This document shows positions 32,741 to 41,861 of a DNA stretch of 64,000 nt, one piece after another. How positions within the stretch are numbered: position 1 is the first letter of the stretch; each line of letters opens with the position of its first letter. Origin of the DNA: an uncultured Bacteroidales bacterium (lineage in GTDB: Bacteria; Bacteroidota; Bacteroidia; Bacteroidales; P3); contig ONBB01000006.1 of assembly GCA_900315935.1 (NCBI GenBank), positions 27,980 to 91,979 of the forward strand, read 5' to 3'. The translations under genes and the position numbers were made by a program. Below the pieces are notes generated by a model, which searched no databases, had not been told where the DNA came from, and saw nothing but the letters and a program-made list of their open reading frames with translations.

Positions 32741-34609
32741 CTAGGGATGGAAATGGTTGTAGACGGCCTGTGCCTTGGTGGGGCCGATGGCCTCGGCGAG
32801 GTCGGCCTCGGCGAGGCGCGAAATCTGCTTGACGCTGCCGAAGCGTAACAGCAGGTCGCGTGCGGTTTGGGGGCCGATGCCGGGGATGTCGGTCAGCGCG
32901 GTACGGAAGGTCCCTTTGGAACGTTTGTCCTTGTGGAAGGTGATGGCGAACCGGTGCACCTCGTTCTGTATCTGCTCCAGCAGGTGGAAGAGCGCGTCGG
33001 TGGGCTTGAGCTGGACTACCTTGATTTCTGGAGTGGATTTTTCCACATAGCAGAGTAGCTGCGAGGTGCGGTGGCGGTCGTTCTTGGCGAGGCCGGCGAT
33101 GGGGATGTCGAGGTGGAGGGTGTCTCGCAGCACGCGGTGCGCCATCTGCATCTGCCCCTCGCCGCCGTCGACGATGAGGAGGTCGGGCAGCGGCTTCTGC
33201 TCCTCGCGGAGGCGGCGGTAGCGGCGCTCGATGACCTCGGCCATGGAGGCGTAGTCGTCGGGACCCTCGACATTTTTAATGTTGAACTTGCGGTATTCCT
33301 TGCGGTTGGGCTTGCCGGCGGAGAAGCGCACCATGCCGGCCACGGGGTAGGCTCCTTGGATGTTGCTGTTGTCGAAGCACTCGATTTCCATCGGCAGGCG
33401 CGGCAGTGCGAGGGCCTGCTGGAGGCGTTCGAGCAGTTTGAGTGCCTGGGGCGCGGCGTCGCCGTCGGTGAGGGCGCGCTGGTGGTTGCACTGCTTGCGG
33501 TAGGCTTCCACGTTGCGTAGCGAGAGCTCGAGCAACTTGCGGCGGTCGCCGCGGGGCGCGGTGTTCTGCTGCAGGTAGTCGGCCGGCAGGTCGGGGAGGG
33601 GGAAGGGCAGCACGGCCTCGGCGGCGGTGCTCTGGGTCTGCTGGCGCAGCTGGGGCAGCAGGGTGGCTAGGAGTTCGGCGTCGGTCTCGTCGAGCTGCTT
33701 CTTCACCTCGTTGTTGAAGCTGTAGATGATGGCGCCGTTGCGTATGCGCATGTAGTTGAGCCAGGCGTGTCGCTCGTCGCTGAGGATGGAGCAGACGTCG
33801 AGGTCGCGCACGTTGGTGCCCACCACCGTGGAGCGGCTCTGATATTCCTCCAGCAGGCGTATGCGGCGCTTGACGGCCTCGGCCTCCTCGAAGCGCAACT
33901 CCTTGGCCAGGGCGGTCATCTGCCGCTTGAGGTCGGAGAGGATGTGGTCGAAGTCGCCACGCAGGATGCGCCGTATGTTTTCAAAGATTTGTAGGTATTC
34001 CTCGCGGCTCTGCAATCCCGCGCAGGGGGCGGCGCAGAGACCGATCTGGTGCTTCATGCAGGGGCGGTTCGAATTTTGAATTCTGAATTTTGAATTTTGA
34101 GTGCCGAAATCCAAAGTCCGGTTGCAGGTGCGGTACTGGAACAGCTGGCGTATGATGTCCTGCAGCTGGCGCAGGACGACGCCGTTGGGGTAGGGGCCGA
34201 AGAACTGGCCCTTGGGCAGCCCTGGATGCTTGCGCACGTAGAGCAGGCGCGGGTAGGGTTCGTCGGTGATGAGGAGGTAGGGGTAGGACTTGTCGTCCTT
34301 GAGCATCGAGTTGTAGCGCGGCTGGTACTGCTTGATGAGCGAGTTCTCGAGCAGCAGGGCGTCCACCTCGGTGGCCACCACGGTAACGCGCGTGTCGGCG
34401 ATGTGGCGCACCAGCATCTTGATTTTGGCGCTCTTGTCGTCGTAGTGGGAAAAATAGCTGCTGACGCGTGAACGGAGGTTGCGGGCCTTGCCGACATAAA
34501 TGACCTTGCCGTCGGCGTCCAGGTGCTGGTACACACCGGGGCTCTCGGGCAGTGTCTTCAGCCGCAGGGCTATCTGCTCGATGTGGGGATTGATGGAGGC
34601 GTCAATCAA
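32741..34609 (-). CDS. uvrC: Excinuclease ABC subunit C
   Basis: UvrC makes the two incisions of nucleotide excision repair with UvrAB. The 622 residues contain the GIY-YIG domain (SPGVYQHLD, VIYVGKARNLRSRVSSYF), a UvrB-binding UVR region (about 200-240), the RNase H-like nuclease domain (IECFDNSNIQG, DLLIVDGGEGQ) and C-terminal helix-hairpin-helix motifs (DIPGIGPQTARDLL). A heptad-encoded insert GTQNSKFRIQNSN lies at about 169-181, just before the Cys-rich turn. TTG 34609 was chosen because it overlaps the gldH stop by eight bases. GTG 34645 is an alternative. Confidence 0.93.
   Translation of the reverse strand: MIDASINPHIEQIALRLKTLPESPGVYQHLDADGKVIYVGKARNLRSRVSSYFSHYDDKSAKIKMLVRHIADTRVTVVATEVDALLLENSLIKQYQPRYNSMLKDDKSYPYLLITDEPYPRLLYVRKHPGLPKGQFFGPYPNGVVLRQLQDIIRQLFQYRTCNRTLDFGTQNSKFRIQNSNRPCMKHQIGLCAAPCAGLQSREEYLQIFENIRRILRGDFDHILSDLKRQMTALAKELRFEEAEAVKRRIRLLEEYQSRSTVVGTNVRDLDVCSILSDERHAWLNYMRIRNGAIIYSFNNEVKKQLDETDAELLATLLPQLRQQTQSTAAEAVLPFPLPDLPADYLQQNTAPRGDRRKLLELSLRNVEAYRKQCNHQRALTDGDAAPQALKLLERLQQALALPRLPMEIECFDNSNIQGAYPVAGMVRFSAGKPNRKEYRKFNIKNVEGPDDYASMAEVIERRYRRLREEQKPLPDLLIVDGGEGQMQMAHRVLRDTLHLDIPIAGLAKNDRHRTSQLLCYVEKSTPEIKVVQLKPTDALFHLLEQIQNEVHRFAITFHKDKRSKGTFRTALTDIPGIGPQTARDLLLRFGSVKQISRLAEADLAEAIGPTKAQAVYNHFHP
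34071..34105. repeat. Heptanucleotide array inside uvrC
   Basis: Plus-strand units GAATTTT, GAATTCT, GAATTTT, GAATTTT, GAGTGCC have exact 7-bp period. On the coding strand they give the peptide QNSKFRI-QNS with 7-residue period. Confidence 0.9.
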
Positions 34610-35090
34610 GGTTGTATTCCAGCTTGGCCTCCTCGATGTGTACACTGAAGGCGCGCACGCCCTCGAGGTCGTACTGCGAGGTGGCCTGTTTGACCTCGTA
34701 GCGGTAGGTGCCAGATTTGTTGAAGGTGAAGTAGTTGTGGACGCGGGCGGTTACTCTGCGGTTGGTACCCTCCTGCTGGCCCTTCCAGCGGCCGTTCTCC
34801 TTGAGGGGGATGACGGGGCTGATGTGGCGCTGGGTGCCGTCGGCACCGTAGATGTCGACAATCAGCGGCAGGCGGTCGTAGCGGAAGACTGCGGTGTCGA
34901 CCACCACGGTGTAGTCGATATGGAAAAAGAGGTCGCTGCTGGGTATCGCTATCTCATACTGCTGCGGAGTGAAGCGGTTCCAAGTGGAGCTGAATGTGCG
35001 CTCCTCGTCGAGAATCACCTTGTTGCCGCAGGCCGTAAGGGAAAGGGCGAAGATGAAAAATGAAATGCGAAAAATGAAATGGCGAAGCAT
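34602..35090 (-). CDS. gldH: Gliding motility/type IX secretion lipoprotein GldH
   Basis: This 162-residue lipoprotein has lipobox SLTAC (Cys21). The mature part follows the GldH layout: DEERTFSSTW at the start, a beta-rich centre (DYTVVVDTAVF, PLIVDIYGADG, VIPLKENGRWKG) and the end FNKSGTYRYEVKQ, YDLEGV. GldH is needed for gliding or type IX secretion in Bacteroidota, although not every secretion system uses it. It supports the type IX signals found on the two large surface proteins in the window. A heptad array (AGTTAAG) directly precedes its ATG. Confidence 0.85.
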   Translation of the reverse strand: MLRHFIFRISFFIFALSLTACGNKVILDEERTFSSTWNRFTPQQYEIAIPSSDLFFHIDYTVVVDTAVFRYDRLPLIVDIYGADGTQRHISPVIPLKENGRWKGQQEGTNRRVTARVHNYFTFNKSGTYRYEVKQATSQYDLEGVRAFSVHIEEAKLEYNLD

Positions 35091-35125
35091 AACTCTTAAC
35101 TCTTAACTTTTAACTCTTAACTGCA
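35086..35125. repeat. Heptanucleotide array at the asd/gldH junction
   Basis: Plus-strand AACTCTT/AACTTTT units at 7-bp period span the asd stop, the 12-base gap and the gldH ATG. On the coding strand they read AGTTAAGAGTTAA..., giving asd its C-terminal LRVKS and TAA stop. The same repeat ends the ATP-grasp-like gene near 43.0 kb. Confidence 0.85.
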
Positions 35126-36098
35126 AAAGTTGCTGCATAATCTGGATGGCGTTGGTGGCGGCACCCTTGCGGATGTTGTCGGCCACCACCCATAGATTGA
35201 GGCTGTTGGGCTGCGAAGGGTCGCGCCGCAGGCGGCCGACGAAGACCTCGTTGCGGTGGTGGGCGGTGATGGGCATGGGGTAGAGGTTGGCCGCGGGGTC
35301 GTCCTGCACCACCACGCCGGGCGTCTGCTCCAGCAGGTGGCGCACCTCGGCGAGGTCGTAGTCGCGACGGAGCTCCACATTGACCGCCTCGCTGTGTCCG
35401 CCAACCACGGGCACACGCACCACTGTGGGCGACACCTCGATGGCGGGGTCGGCGAATATCTTGCGCGTCTCGTCGATGAGCTTCTGCTCCTCGGTGGTGT
35501 AGCCGTCGGGCAGGAAGTCGCCTCCGTGGGGGAAAAGGTTGCGGTGGATGGGGTGGGGGTAGGCGCTTTCCACATTCCACTCGCCACGCTCCTCGGCCTC
35601 CAGTTGTCGGATGGCGTTGAGGCCGGTGCCGGTGATGCTCTGGTAGGTGGCGACGACGATGCGGCGGATGCCGTATTCGCGCTGCAGGGGGCTGAGGGCC
35701 AGCACCATCTGGATGGTGGAGCAGTTGGGGTTGGCGATAATGCGGTCGGAGGGGCGCACGGCGCCGATGTTGATCTCAGGCACCACCAGCGGCACCTCGG
35801 GGTCTTTGCGCCAGGCCGACGAGTTGTCGATTACCGTGGTGCCCTGCGCGGCAAAGAGGGGCGCATACTGGCGCGAGGCGGCGGCACCGGCCGAGAAGAT
35901 GGCATAGTCGGGCCGCTGGGCGATGGCCTCGTCGACGGAGACGACGGTCAGCTCGCGGCCGGCGAAAGGGAGGATGGTGCCTGCGGAGCGGGGCGAGGCG
36001 GCAGCGATAATGGTGTGGTCGGCAAAGCCGAATTCTTCGAGTACGGTGAGCATTTCGCGGCCCACGAGGCCGGTGGCTCCTATGACGGCTATTTTCAT
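35103..36098 (-). CDS. asd: Aspartate-semialdehyde dehydrogenase
   Basis: It makes aspartate semialdehyde for lysine/diaminopimelate, threonine and methionine. The 331 residues begin with the NADP motif GATGLVGREM (9-18 region). The catalytic cysteine is in NPNCSTIQMV, and substrate residues lie in VVPEINIGAV and RVPVVGGHSE. The start is MKIAVIGATG. The C-terminal LRVKS and stop come from a heptad array. It lies 10 bases downstream of the large secreted-protein gene. Confidence 0.95.
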   Translation of the reverse strand: MKIAVIGATGLVGREMLTVLEEFGFADHTIIAAASPRSAGTILPFAGRELTVVSVDEAIAQRPDYAIFSAGAAASRQYAPLFAAQGTTVIDNSSAWRKDPEVPLVVPEINIGAVRPSDRIIANPNCSTIQMVLALSPLQREYGIRRIVVATYQSITGTGLNAIRQLEAEERGEWNVESAYPHPIHRNLFPHGGDFLPDGYTTEEQKLIDETRKIFADPAIEVSPTVVRVPVVGGHSEAVNVELRRDYDLAEVRHLLEQTPGVVVQDDPAANLYPMPITAHHRNEVFVGRLRRDPSQPNSLNLWVVADNIRKGAATNAIQIMQQLLQLRVKS

Positions 36099-36108
36099 TG
36101 CGAGGTGA

Positions 36109-38640
36109 TTATCTGAGGAGGGTAACGGTGCCCTGTCTGATATGGGTCTTGTTGGGGAAGAAGGCGTTGGTGTAGCGGATGATGTAGACGTAGGAGCCCT
36201 GTACGCAGGGGTTGCCGTTGAGGTCGCGGCCGTCCCACGCGCAGTCGGCACCCTCGCAGCGGAACACCATCTCGCCCATGCGGTTGTAGATAATCATCTC
36301 CTGGCGCAGGGTCTGGGTGCTGACCGAGTGGAAGAGGTTGTTGCCGGCGGGATTGTCGGGCGTGAAGATGTTGGGCACCCAGAAGCTCTCCTTGTTGAAG
36401 GGCAGGGTGATGGTGGCGGTGTCGATACAGCCGTAGGGGCTGACCTCGACCAGCATGATGACGGCGGAGTCGAGCTCGACGGGGATGGTGTAGTAGGCTA
36501 CGGGAGTGGTCTGGTCCGGTGCGTTGGGGATAATCCAAGTGCGCTCGCCGCCGCCGGTGGAGAGGTCGGTCAGCTCCACGTCGAGGTGGTCATAGTCGAA
36601 GTAGTCGAGCGATGCCTGGAGGCGTGCGGTGAGGGGGTGGAGGGTGAAGTCGAGCTGGACGATGGAGTCGCAGCCGTAGCGGTTGTGGAGCACCAGGGTG
36701 TCCTGGTCGAAGGTGGCGGTGTTGGACTGGGTGTAGGTCTTGCCGTTTTGCCAGGTGATGGGTTTGCAGTCGACGATGGGGTCGAGGGTGTGCGACACGT
36801 CGTAGACGGTGAGGTTGAGGCGGACGACGGAGTCGCACCCGGGTTCCGACTGGAGCCGTACCGAGGGGTAGGGGGGAGTGGTCGTCTCGCGGTATTCATT
36901 TCCGTCGACATTCCATTTGTACACCTCGCCGCGGCAGATGCCGGCGTAGACGGTGGTGTCGAAGTTGGGGAAGACGCGCACGATGGTGGAGGCGCTGTTT
37001 TGGCATCCGCTGACGAAGTCGATGGAGGACTGTATCCGTATGGTGTCTATCTTGTTGGCCACCAGGCCGTCCGCCGGCAGGGTGTTGCTGTTGAGGGTGA
37101 TGGAGATGCTCTTGTCGGTGCCGTTGTCGACGATGTTGCCCACGTCGATGGCAGAGGTGGGCAGGGGGATTTCCTGTCCGTTGGCGACACGGCTGACGTA
37201 CCAGTTGACCAGATCGGTGTCCTGAATGGAGCGGAACTCGAGGGCGGGGGCGACGGAGTTGCCGAGGCAGACATCCTGCTGGGCAATGTTGAAGGAGAGG
37301 TCGTTGAGGGTGTCGATACCGATGGTGACGGTGTCGTAGAGGTGGTACCAGTCGCCGTTGGCGTTGCGGAAGCGCATGTGGTAATAGTAGCGCGAGACGC
37401 ACTTGGGGCTCACGTAGGCGAGGGTGAGGTTGGGGCATGCGGATGCACTGGAGGCGCGGGCAGTGCAGTAGCCGTTGGTGTCGCCGGGTATATTCCCGAG
37501 CTGCACGGCCGAGTCGGCGCCGTTCTGGTCGGGCAGGATGCGGTACCAGCCGTCGACCACCTCGGTGGTGCCGTAGGGGGTGAAGCGGAATGCCTTGCGG
37601 GTGATATTGGAAGTGCTTGTGTTGTAGCCCGTGGGGAAGAAAGCGGCAGGGGCGCCGGGGGAAATCCAATAGAGGGGGTTGTCGGGGTCGTTCGACTTGG
37701 TCTGCGGCAGGCCCGTGGCGTTCTGTATGCCGATGACACCGTTGCCACCGTTCCAGCTAGAGCACACCTGCCGTTGCTTGACATGTACCTCTATGATGTT
37801 GGAGCCTTCGTAGCAGACTATCTGGTAGGTGCATCGGAGGTTAGTGCAACTGAACTGCGGCACGTCGTTCCACGAGCAGATAATCTTGCGGCAGGGGTAT
37901 TCGTCCAGCACGCCATAGTAGATGCCCCAGTTCGGGTCGCCCGTGGTGCCGTGTACGGAGGGACTGGGATAGGTGTCCTCATAGACACCGTAGATGGCGT
38001 CGTGCATGCGGTTGAACGTCTCGGTCGAACCGGGGGCACCCGAGGTGGTCGGTGTCCACGGCAGAGGAGCTGAATATGACCAGGGGTTGCTCGTGCCGGA
38101 GCCGAAGTCGGTGGTGAATGTTACCAGACCATTGGCTCCCAGCCGGAAAGCGTTCTTGCGGATGCCGAAGAAGTAGAATGGATAGGGGATGTTGGTAGAA
38201 GCAGAGGCAAAGTCATCGTCGGTGGAGATGGGCATCTTCTTCTTGTAGGGGTTGTTGGCGTCGATGGTGGCGTTGTATCCGAGGTAGAACGTGGTGTCTG
38301 GCGGGTTGAAGGGAATCTCGTCGACATAGTAGTAGCCGTTGGTGTACTGCACGGGGATGTAGGGCATGCAGGAGAGGGTGATTTGACGGTCGCGGCAGGT
38401 AATCACCGTGTCCCACCCCATCGCCCGATACTGCGGCAGGGACACGTGGTCGTGCTTCTGCTTGATTTGCACCTCGGGGCAGGGGTTCTGCACCTCGGGC
38501 CACTGGTAGATGCCGCATTCGACGGCGGGGCTGGGCTGCGAGGTGCCGGTCGGGCCGCCACCGGGTTGGGCGCTTGCGAGGGCGGGCATAACCATTGCCA
38601 ACAATATTAACAGGCTGGTTCTATTGAATTTACGTGTCAT
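36109..38640 (-). CDS. Large secreted protein with gliding-motility type C-terminal domain
   Basis: This 843-residue exported protein has a signal peptide (about 1-25, ending ALASAQ). The body is rich in Thr, Asn, Asp and aromatic residues, with Ig-like or beta-sandwich spacing. The end has FWVPNIFTPDNPAGNN, IIYNRMGEMVFRCEG and WDGRDLNGNPCVQGSYVYIIRY, the CHU_C/type B sorting domain recognised by type IX secretion. It is probably an adhesin anchored on or released from the cell surface. ATG 38640 was chosen over an upstream TTG because it sits 22 bases downstream of a strong promoter. Confidence 0.88.
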   Translation of the reverse strand: MTRKFNRTSLLILLAMVMPALASAQPGGGPTGTSQPSPAVECGIYQWPEVQNPCPEVQIKQKHDHVSLPQYRAMGWDTVITCRDRQITLSCMPYIPVQYTNGYYYVDEIPFNPPDTTFYLGYNATIDANNPYKKKMPISTDDDFASASTNIPYPFYFFGIRKNAFRLGANGLVTFTTDFGSGTSNPWSYSAPLPWTPTTSGAPGSTETFNRMHDAIYGVYEDTYPSPSVHGTTGDPNWGIYYGVLDEYPCRKIICSWNDVPQFSCTNLRCTYQIVCYEGSNIIEVHVKQRQVCSSWNGGNGVIGIQNATGLPQTKSNDPDNPLYWISPGAPAAFFPTGYNTSTSNITRKAFRFTPYGTTEVVDGWYRILPDQNGADSAVQLGNIPGDTNGYCTARASSASACPNLTLAYVSPKCVSRYYYHMRFRNANGDWYHLYDTVTIGIDTLNDLSFNIAQQDVCLGNSVAPALEFRSIQDTDLVNWYVSRVANGQEIPLPTSAIDVGNIVDNGTDKSISITLNSNTLPADGLVANKIDTIRIQSSIDFVSGCQNSASTIVRVFPNFDTTVYAGICRGEVYKWNVDGNEYRETTTPPYPSVRLQSEPGCDSVVRLNLTVYDVSHTLDPIVDCKPITWQNGKTYTQSNTATFDQDTLVLHNRYGCDSIVQLDFTLHPLTARLQASLDYFDYDHLDVELTDLSTGGGERTWIIPNAPDQTTPVAYYTIPVELDSAVIMLVEVSPYGCIDTATITLPFNKESFWVPNIFTPDNPAGNNLFHSVSTQTLRQEMIIYNRMGEMVFRCEGADCAWDGRDLNGNPCVQGSYVYIIRYTNAFFPNKTHIRQGTVTLLR

Positions 38641-38661
38641 GTGATGATGTATTTTCAATTG

Positions 38662-38692
38662 CAAAGATAGTGTTTTTTGCCGACATAGACAA
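38662..38692 (-). promoter_or_regulatory. Promoter of the large secreted protein gene
   Basis: Minus strand: TTG (38692-38690), 20 bases, TATCTTTG (38669-38662). It fits the Bacteroidota consensus and gives a leader of about 15 bases. Confidence 0.7.
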
Positions 38693-38772
38693 TATTATAC
38701 GCGAATATGTTGTCAGCCAGGATGGGTTTTAAGGAAATTTAACAAAAACAACCCTACCATCCATCGGGGGAC

Positions 38773-38850
38773 GGTAGGGGAATGGTAGGGGAACGGTAGG
38801 GGAATACAAAGGCACTGGAAGGATATGGACGCTTATGGAAGGTTATGGGC
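38773..38850 (+). repeat. Dispersed two-part array, copy 5
   Basis: Three GGTAGGGGAAY units are followed by ACAAAG and GGCACTGGAA, GGATATGGAC, GCTTATGGAA, GGTTATGGGC. This is the clearest view of the 10-bp second part. It starts about 50 bases past the stop of the leftward beta-barrel gene (38900). The rest of 38693-38899 holds no gene. Confidence 0.88.
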
Positions 38851-38899
38851 CTTTGGAGGGTATACGCCCTCTATTATGAGATGTGTATCGCGTTGAAAA

Positions 38900-40225
38900 T
38901 CAATCTTGTGTGAGTATTATGCCGAACTTGACCGGGTAAAGCGGCTCGCATCCGTCCCTCATGGTGGAGAGGGTGGCGGCCTGGAAGTAGAGGCCGATGC
39001 CTTCGTAGTTGAGGGTGGCGCGGAGGTCGAGCTTGTAGGGGTTGATGTGTTTGTTGACGGACTGGTCTTTGACGAGCCCTTCCATCTGGTCGTTCTCGAA
39101 TTCGCGGCGGAGGCCGGTGTGGCTGCCGCTCCAGTGGATGCCGGGCAGGGCGGAGAGGGTGAGGCGCCAGCCGTGCCAGAGGTCGACGCGGAGGGTGAGC
39201 GGCACGACGACGTAGCGCGTCAGCAGGCGCGACTCGACGGCGCCGTCCGTGCCGTTGCGGAAGGCCAGGTTGTCGAATACGACGTCGGGCGTGGAGAATT
39301 TGTACTTGTCCCAGTCGAGGCCGAGGCCGATGTAGAGGCCGGTGTGGCGGGTGCCGATGAGGGGGTAGTCGACGGAGAGGTGCACGTGGTTGAACGAGGT
39401 GCGCGCGTCGGCCGGGCCGTCCACGCCGGCGAAGCCCTTCAGCGGCTCGGAGCCCCAGTTGTGGAAGCCCCAGGCGAAGTTGAGGGCCACGTCGCGGTGG
39501 CGCCAGAAGGACGGTTTCTTGTTGTCTTCGGACACACGCCTGGCGGCGCGGGCCTCGACCATTTGTTTCTTGGTTACCAAGGCGCGCATCTTGTCTTCGT
39601 GGTTGACATTCTGGATGCTGTCGTCGTAGCAGTAGTTCCAGTTGGCGTAAGCGTTTTCATCCTGAGAGATGCTCTGAATGCGGGACTCGAATCCTGGCTC
39701 GTATTTTTCTTTTTGGCAGGCGAGGTCGAGGCGGGCATAGTCGTGGGCAAGGAAGTAGAAGTGGTAGCAGGCGAGGACTATGTCGGAACGGATTATCGAA
39801 TAGTCGTTGGCGCTAAGGCGCAGTTCGACAGCCCACATCGAATCGGCCAGCGAGCCGGCGAAGATGGCCGACGAGTAGTCGTTGGTGCTGACGGCGAGTT
39901 TCGGCCGCTTGCCGAAGCTGCCGTTGAAGATGATTTGCGAGCGGTCGTCGGCCACAAAGGTCATTGAGCGGCCGGTGGGCAGGGTGATGGTGGCGTTGGT
40001 GTTGTCGCCTATAAGGAGGCGATTGCCTTTTACGAAGGCCACCTGGGTGTTGGTGCTAGAGGTGATGGAGGCACTCTCGCCCTCGGTTACCATGAGGCGG
40101 GCGTAGTCTTCCACGCGTATCTCGTTGATGTGGTCGGGGATGGCCTGTGAGAACTGCTGTGCCTGGAGGGTCAGCGGAACCATGGGGGCGAGGATAGCCA
40201 GGAGGCTGTGGAATATCTTTTTCAT
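38900..40225 (-). CDS. Outer-membrane beta-barrel protein with adhesin-head-like N-terminal domain
   Basis: This 441-residue protein has a signal peptide to about residue 22. Residues about 30-165 contain repeated short beta strands (VEDYARLMVTEGES, GNRLLIGDN, SANDYSIIRSD) resembling the GIN/DUF2807 head domain. The C-terminal half is a probable outer-membrane barrel (LNFAWGFHNWG, GLGLDWDKYKF, IHWSGSHTGL, ending VKFGIILTQD). That half is clearly paralogous to the next gene's product. It is third in the sigma/anti-sigma cluster. The function is unknown. Confidence 0.8.
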   Translation of the reverse strand: MKKIFHSLLAILAPMVPLTLQAQQFSQAIPDHINEIRVEDYARLMVTEGESASITSSTNTQVAFVKGNRLLIGDNTNATITLPTGRSMTFVADDRSQIIFNGSFGKRPKLAVSTNDYSSAIFAGSLADSMWAVELRLSANDYSIIRSDIVLACYHFYFLAHDYARLDLACQKEKYEPGFESRIQSISQDENAYANWNYCYDDSIQNVNHEDKMRALVTKKQMVEARAARRVSEDNKKPSFWRHRDVALNFAWGFHNWGSEPLKGFAGVDGPADARTSFNHVHLSVDYPLIGTRHTGLYIGLGLDWDKYKFSTPDVVFDNLAFRNGTDGAVESRLLTRYVVVPLTLRVDLWHGWRLTLSALPGIHWSGSHTGLRREFENDQMEGLVKDQSVNKHINPYKLDLRATLNYEGIGLYFQAATLSTMRDGCEPLYPVKFGIILTQD

Positions 40226-40240
40226 AAGGCTGGTGTTTTT

Positions 40241-41047
40241 TTAGAGGATGATACCGAATTTGACAGGGTAGAGCTCGTCGGCGGTGTTGCGGAAGGCGTT
40301 CAGCATGGCGGCCTGGAGGTAGAGGCCGAGGGAGCGGTAGCGGACCACCACGCGGGTGTCGAGCTTGAAGGGGTTGATATGGCGGTTGATGTGGTAGTCC
40401 TTGATGTGGAACTCCTCCTGCTCGTAGCTGTAATCTTGGCGCATGCCGGTGTGGCTGCCGCTCCAGTGGAGGCCGGGGATGGCGGCCAGCTCGAGCTTCC
40501 AGTGGCGGCCCAGGTCGAAGCAGACCGAGACGGGCAGGACGACGTAGCGCGTCAGCAGGCGGCTCTCCGGCGAGTTGACGGGGGTGAGGTGGCGGCTTTG
40601 CAGCGCGGGGTTGGCTTGCGAGTGGGCGAACACCACCGTGCCGTCGTGGAACTTGTATTTGTCCCAATCCAATCCCAGGCCGGCGTAGAGGGCCACGCGG
40701 CGCGAGATGAGGACGGGGAAGTTGAGCGTGAGCAGGATGTGGTTGAACGAGGTGCGCACGGCCGCATCGCCGTCGCTGCCCGCCAGGCCGGACAGGGGGG
40801 ACGTGCCCCAGTTGTGGAAGCCCCAGGCGAAGTCCAGGTGGGTGCTCCACCGGCCGCGGCTCACCTTCTGCTTCACGCACTGGTAGAAGCAGGGGAACTC
40901 TTCGGGATCGAGCCAATCCCAGTCGTCCCAGGAGGAGTTGGCGCAATCGCAGTCGACGGCGGCGGTGTCGGCCGCTTCCGTGGTGTCCGTTTGGGCCGCC
41001 GCCAGCAGGGGCAGCAGCAGGAGGAGGGATAGGGTGAACTTTTTCAT
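40241..41047 (-). CDS. Outer-membrane beta-barrel protein, paralogue
   Basis: This 268-residue protein has a signal peptide (1-19) and a short acidic Cys-containing mature N-terminus (DCDCANSSWDDWDWLDPEE). The barrel shares LDFAWGFHNWG, AGLGLDWDKYKFHDG, LLTRYVVLP, GLHWSGSHTGMRQ and final VKFGIIL with the downstream neighbour, which suggests tandem duplication. It lies 10 bases downstream of the anti-sigma gene. It is a likely target or sensor partner of the sigma system (inference). Confidence 0.8.
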   Translation of the reverse strand: MKKFTLSLLLLLPLLAAAQTDTTEAADTAAVDCDCANSSWDDWDWLDPEEFPCFYQCVKQKVSRGRWSTHLDFAWGFHNWGTSPLSGLAGSDGDAAVRTSFNHILLTLNFPVLISRRVALYAGLGLDWDKYKFHDGTVVFAHSQANPALQSRHLTPVNSPESRLLTRYVVLPVSVCFDLGRHWKLELAAIPGLHWSGSHTGMRQDYSYEQEEFHIKDYHINRHINPFKLDTRVVVRYRSLGLYLQAAMLNAFRNTADELYPVKFGIIL

Positions 41048-41057
41048 AATGTGGGTA

Positions 41058-41861
41058 TTATTGTTTGCGTTTGTTCTTCAGGTTGTCCATGCGCTCGCGC
41101 AGAGGCTCCACCACATGCTGCTCCAGCTGGCGGTTGTCGGGTAGCAGGCGGATGACCAGCCTGCCGCCGAAGGAATGGGAGAGGCTCTCGTGGGTGGCCT
41201 CGTTGAGGGCCAGCAGGCGGTCGCCCCAGTCGCCGGCCTCGTAGGCGATGAGGGAGAGCGAGAGGAGCGTGTCGGCGGGCTCTTCCACGGCCTCCTCCGC
41301 GAAGGCGATAAGGCTGGTAACCTCGATGATTTCCTGCACCGGCGCGGCGACGGAGTCCACGCATTCGCCGGAGGCAGAAACCGCCGCCACGGCAGGGCTG
41401 GAAAATCTAGAAAAACTAGAATTTCTAGAAGGACTAGAATCTCTAGATAATCTAGAATCTCTAGATAATCTAGAATCTCTAGAAAATCTAGAATTTCTAG
41501 AAAGACTAGTATCACTAGTATCCCCCTTTGCCTCGGCCACGAGCAGGGGTGCCTCCTGCCTGGGCAGCATCCCGCCCGTGCGCAGCGCCGGTACCATGAG
41601 GGCCGCTATGACGGCTGCCGCCGCGCTCCAGCGCAACAGGGCCGGCCAGAGGGGTTGCGGCTGCTGCGGCACGGCTGCGGCATACTTGACCGCCTCGTCG
41701 CACTCCAGGCGCGGCGCCTCGCGGTAGAGGGCCAGCTCCTCGGCAGCCTCGGGATGGCTTTCCAGCCATGCCTCGACGGCGGCGCTCTCCGCGGCGGAGA
41801 GGTCGCCCTCGGCGTAGCGCAGGAGCCAAAGCTCGTAGTTGTTATTATCTATTGTTGTCAT
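41058..41861 (-). CDS. Anti-sigma-factor-like membrane protein with Ser-Arg repeat
   Basis: This 267-residue protein has an N-terminal cytoplasmic domain (about 1-76) with an anti-sigma pattern (LLRYAEGDLSAAESAAVEAW), one membrane helix (about 77-96) and a periplasmic domain. Just after the helix, residues about 114-155 are a Ser-Arg-x tripeptide repeat encoded by a CTAG array of 9-bp period. ATG 41861 lies 17 bases inside the sigma gene end and was preferred to TTG 41867. It should bind and restrain the ECF factor. The C-terminal part is basic. Confidence 0.82.
   Translation of the reverse strand: MTTIDNNNYELWLLRYAEGDLSAAESAAVEAWLESHPEAAEELALYREAPRLECDEAVKYAAAVPQQPQPLWPALLRWSAAAAVIAALMVPALRTGGMLPRQEAPLLVAEAKGDTSDTSLSRNSRFSRDSRLSRDSRLSRDSSPSRNSSFSRFSSPAVAAVSASGECVDSVAAPVQEIIEVTSLIAFAEEAVEEPADTLLSLSLIAYEAGDWGDRLLALNEATHESLSHSFGGRLVIRLLPDNRQLEQHVVEPLRERMDNLKNKRKQ
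41407..41518. repeat. CTAG array: 13 CTAG sites at exact 9-bp spacing
   Basis: CTAG occurs at 41407, 41416, 41425, 41434, 41443, 41452, 41461, 41470, 41479, 41488, 41497, 41506 and 41515. Most units read CTAGAATCT or CTAGATAAT. The array lies in frame within the anti-sigma gene and encodes the Ser-Arg-x repeat. CTAG is normally among the rarest tetranucleotides in bacterial DNA. Confidence 0.95.
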
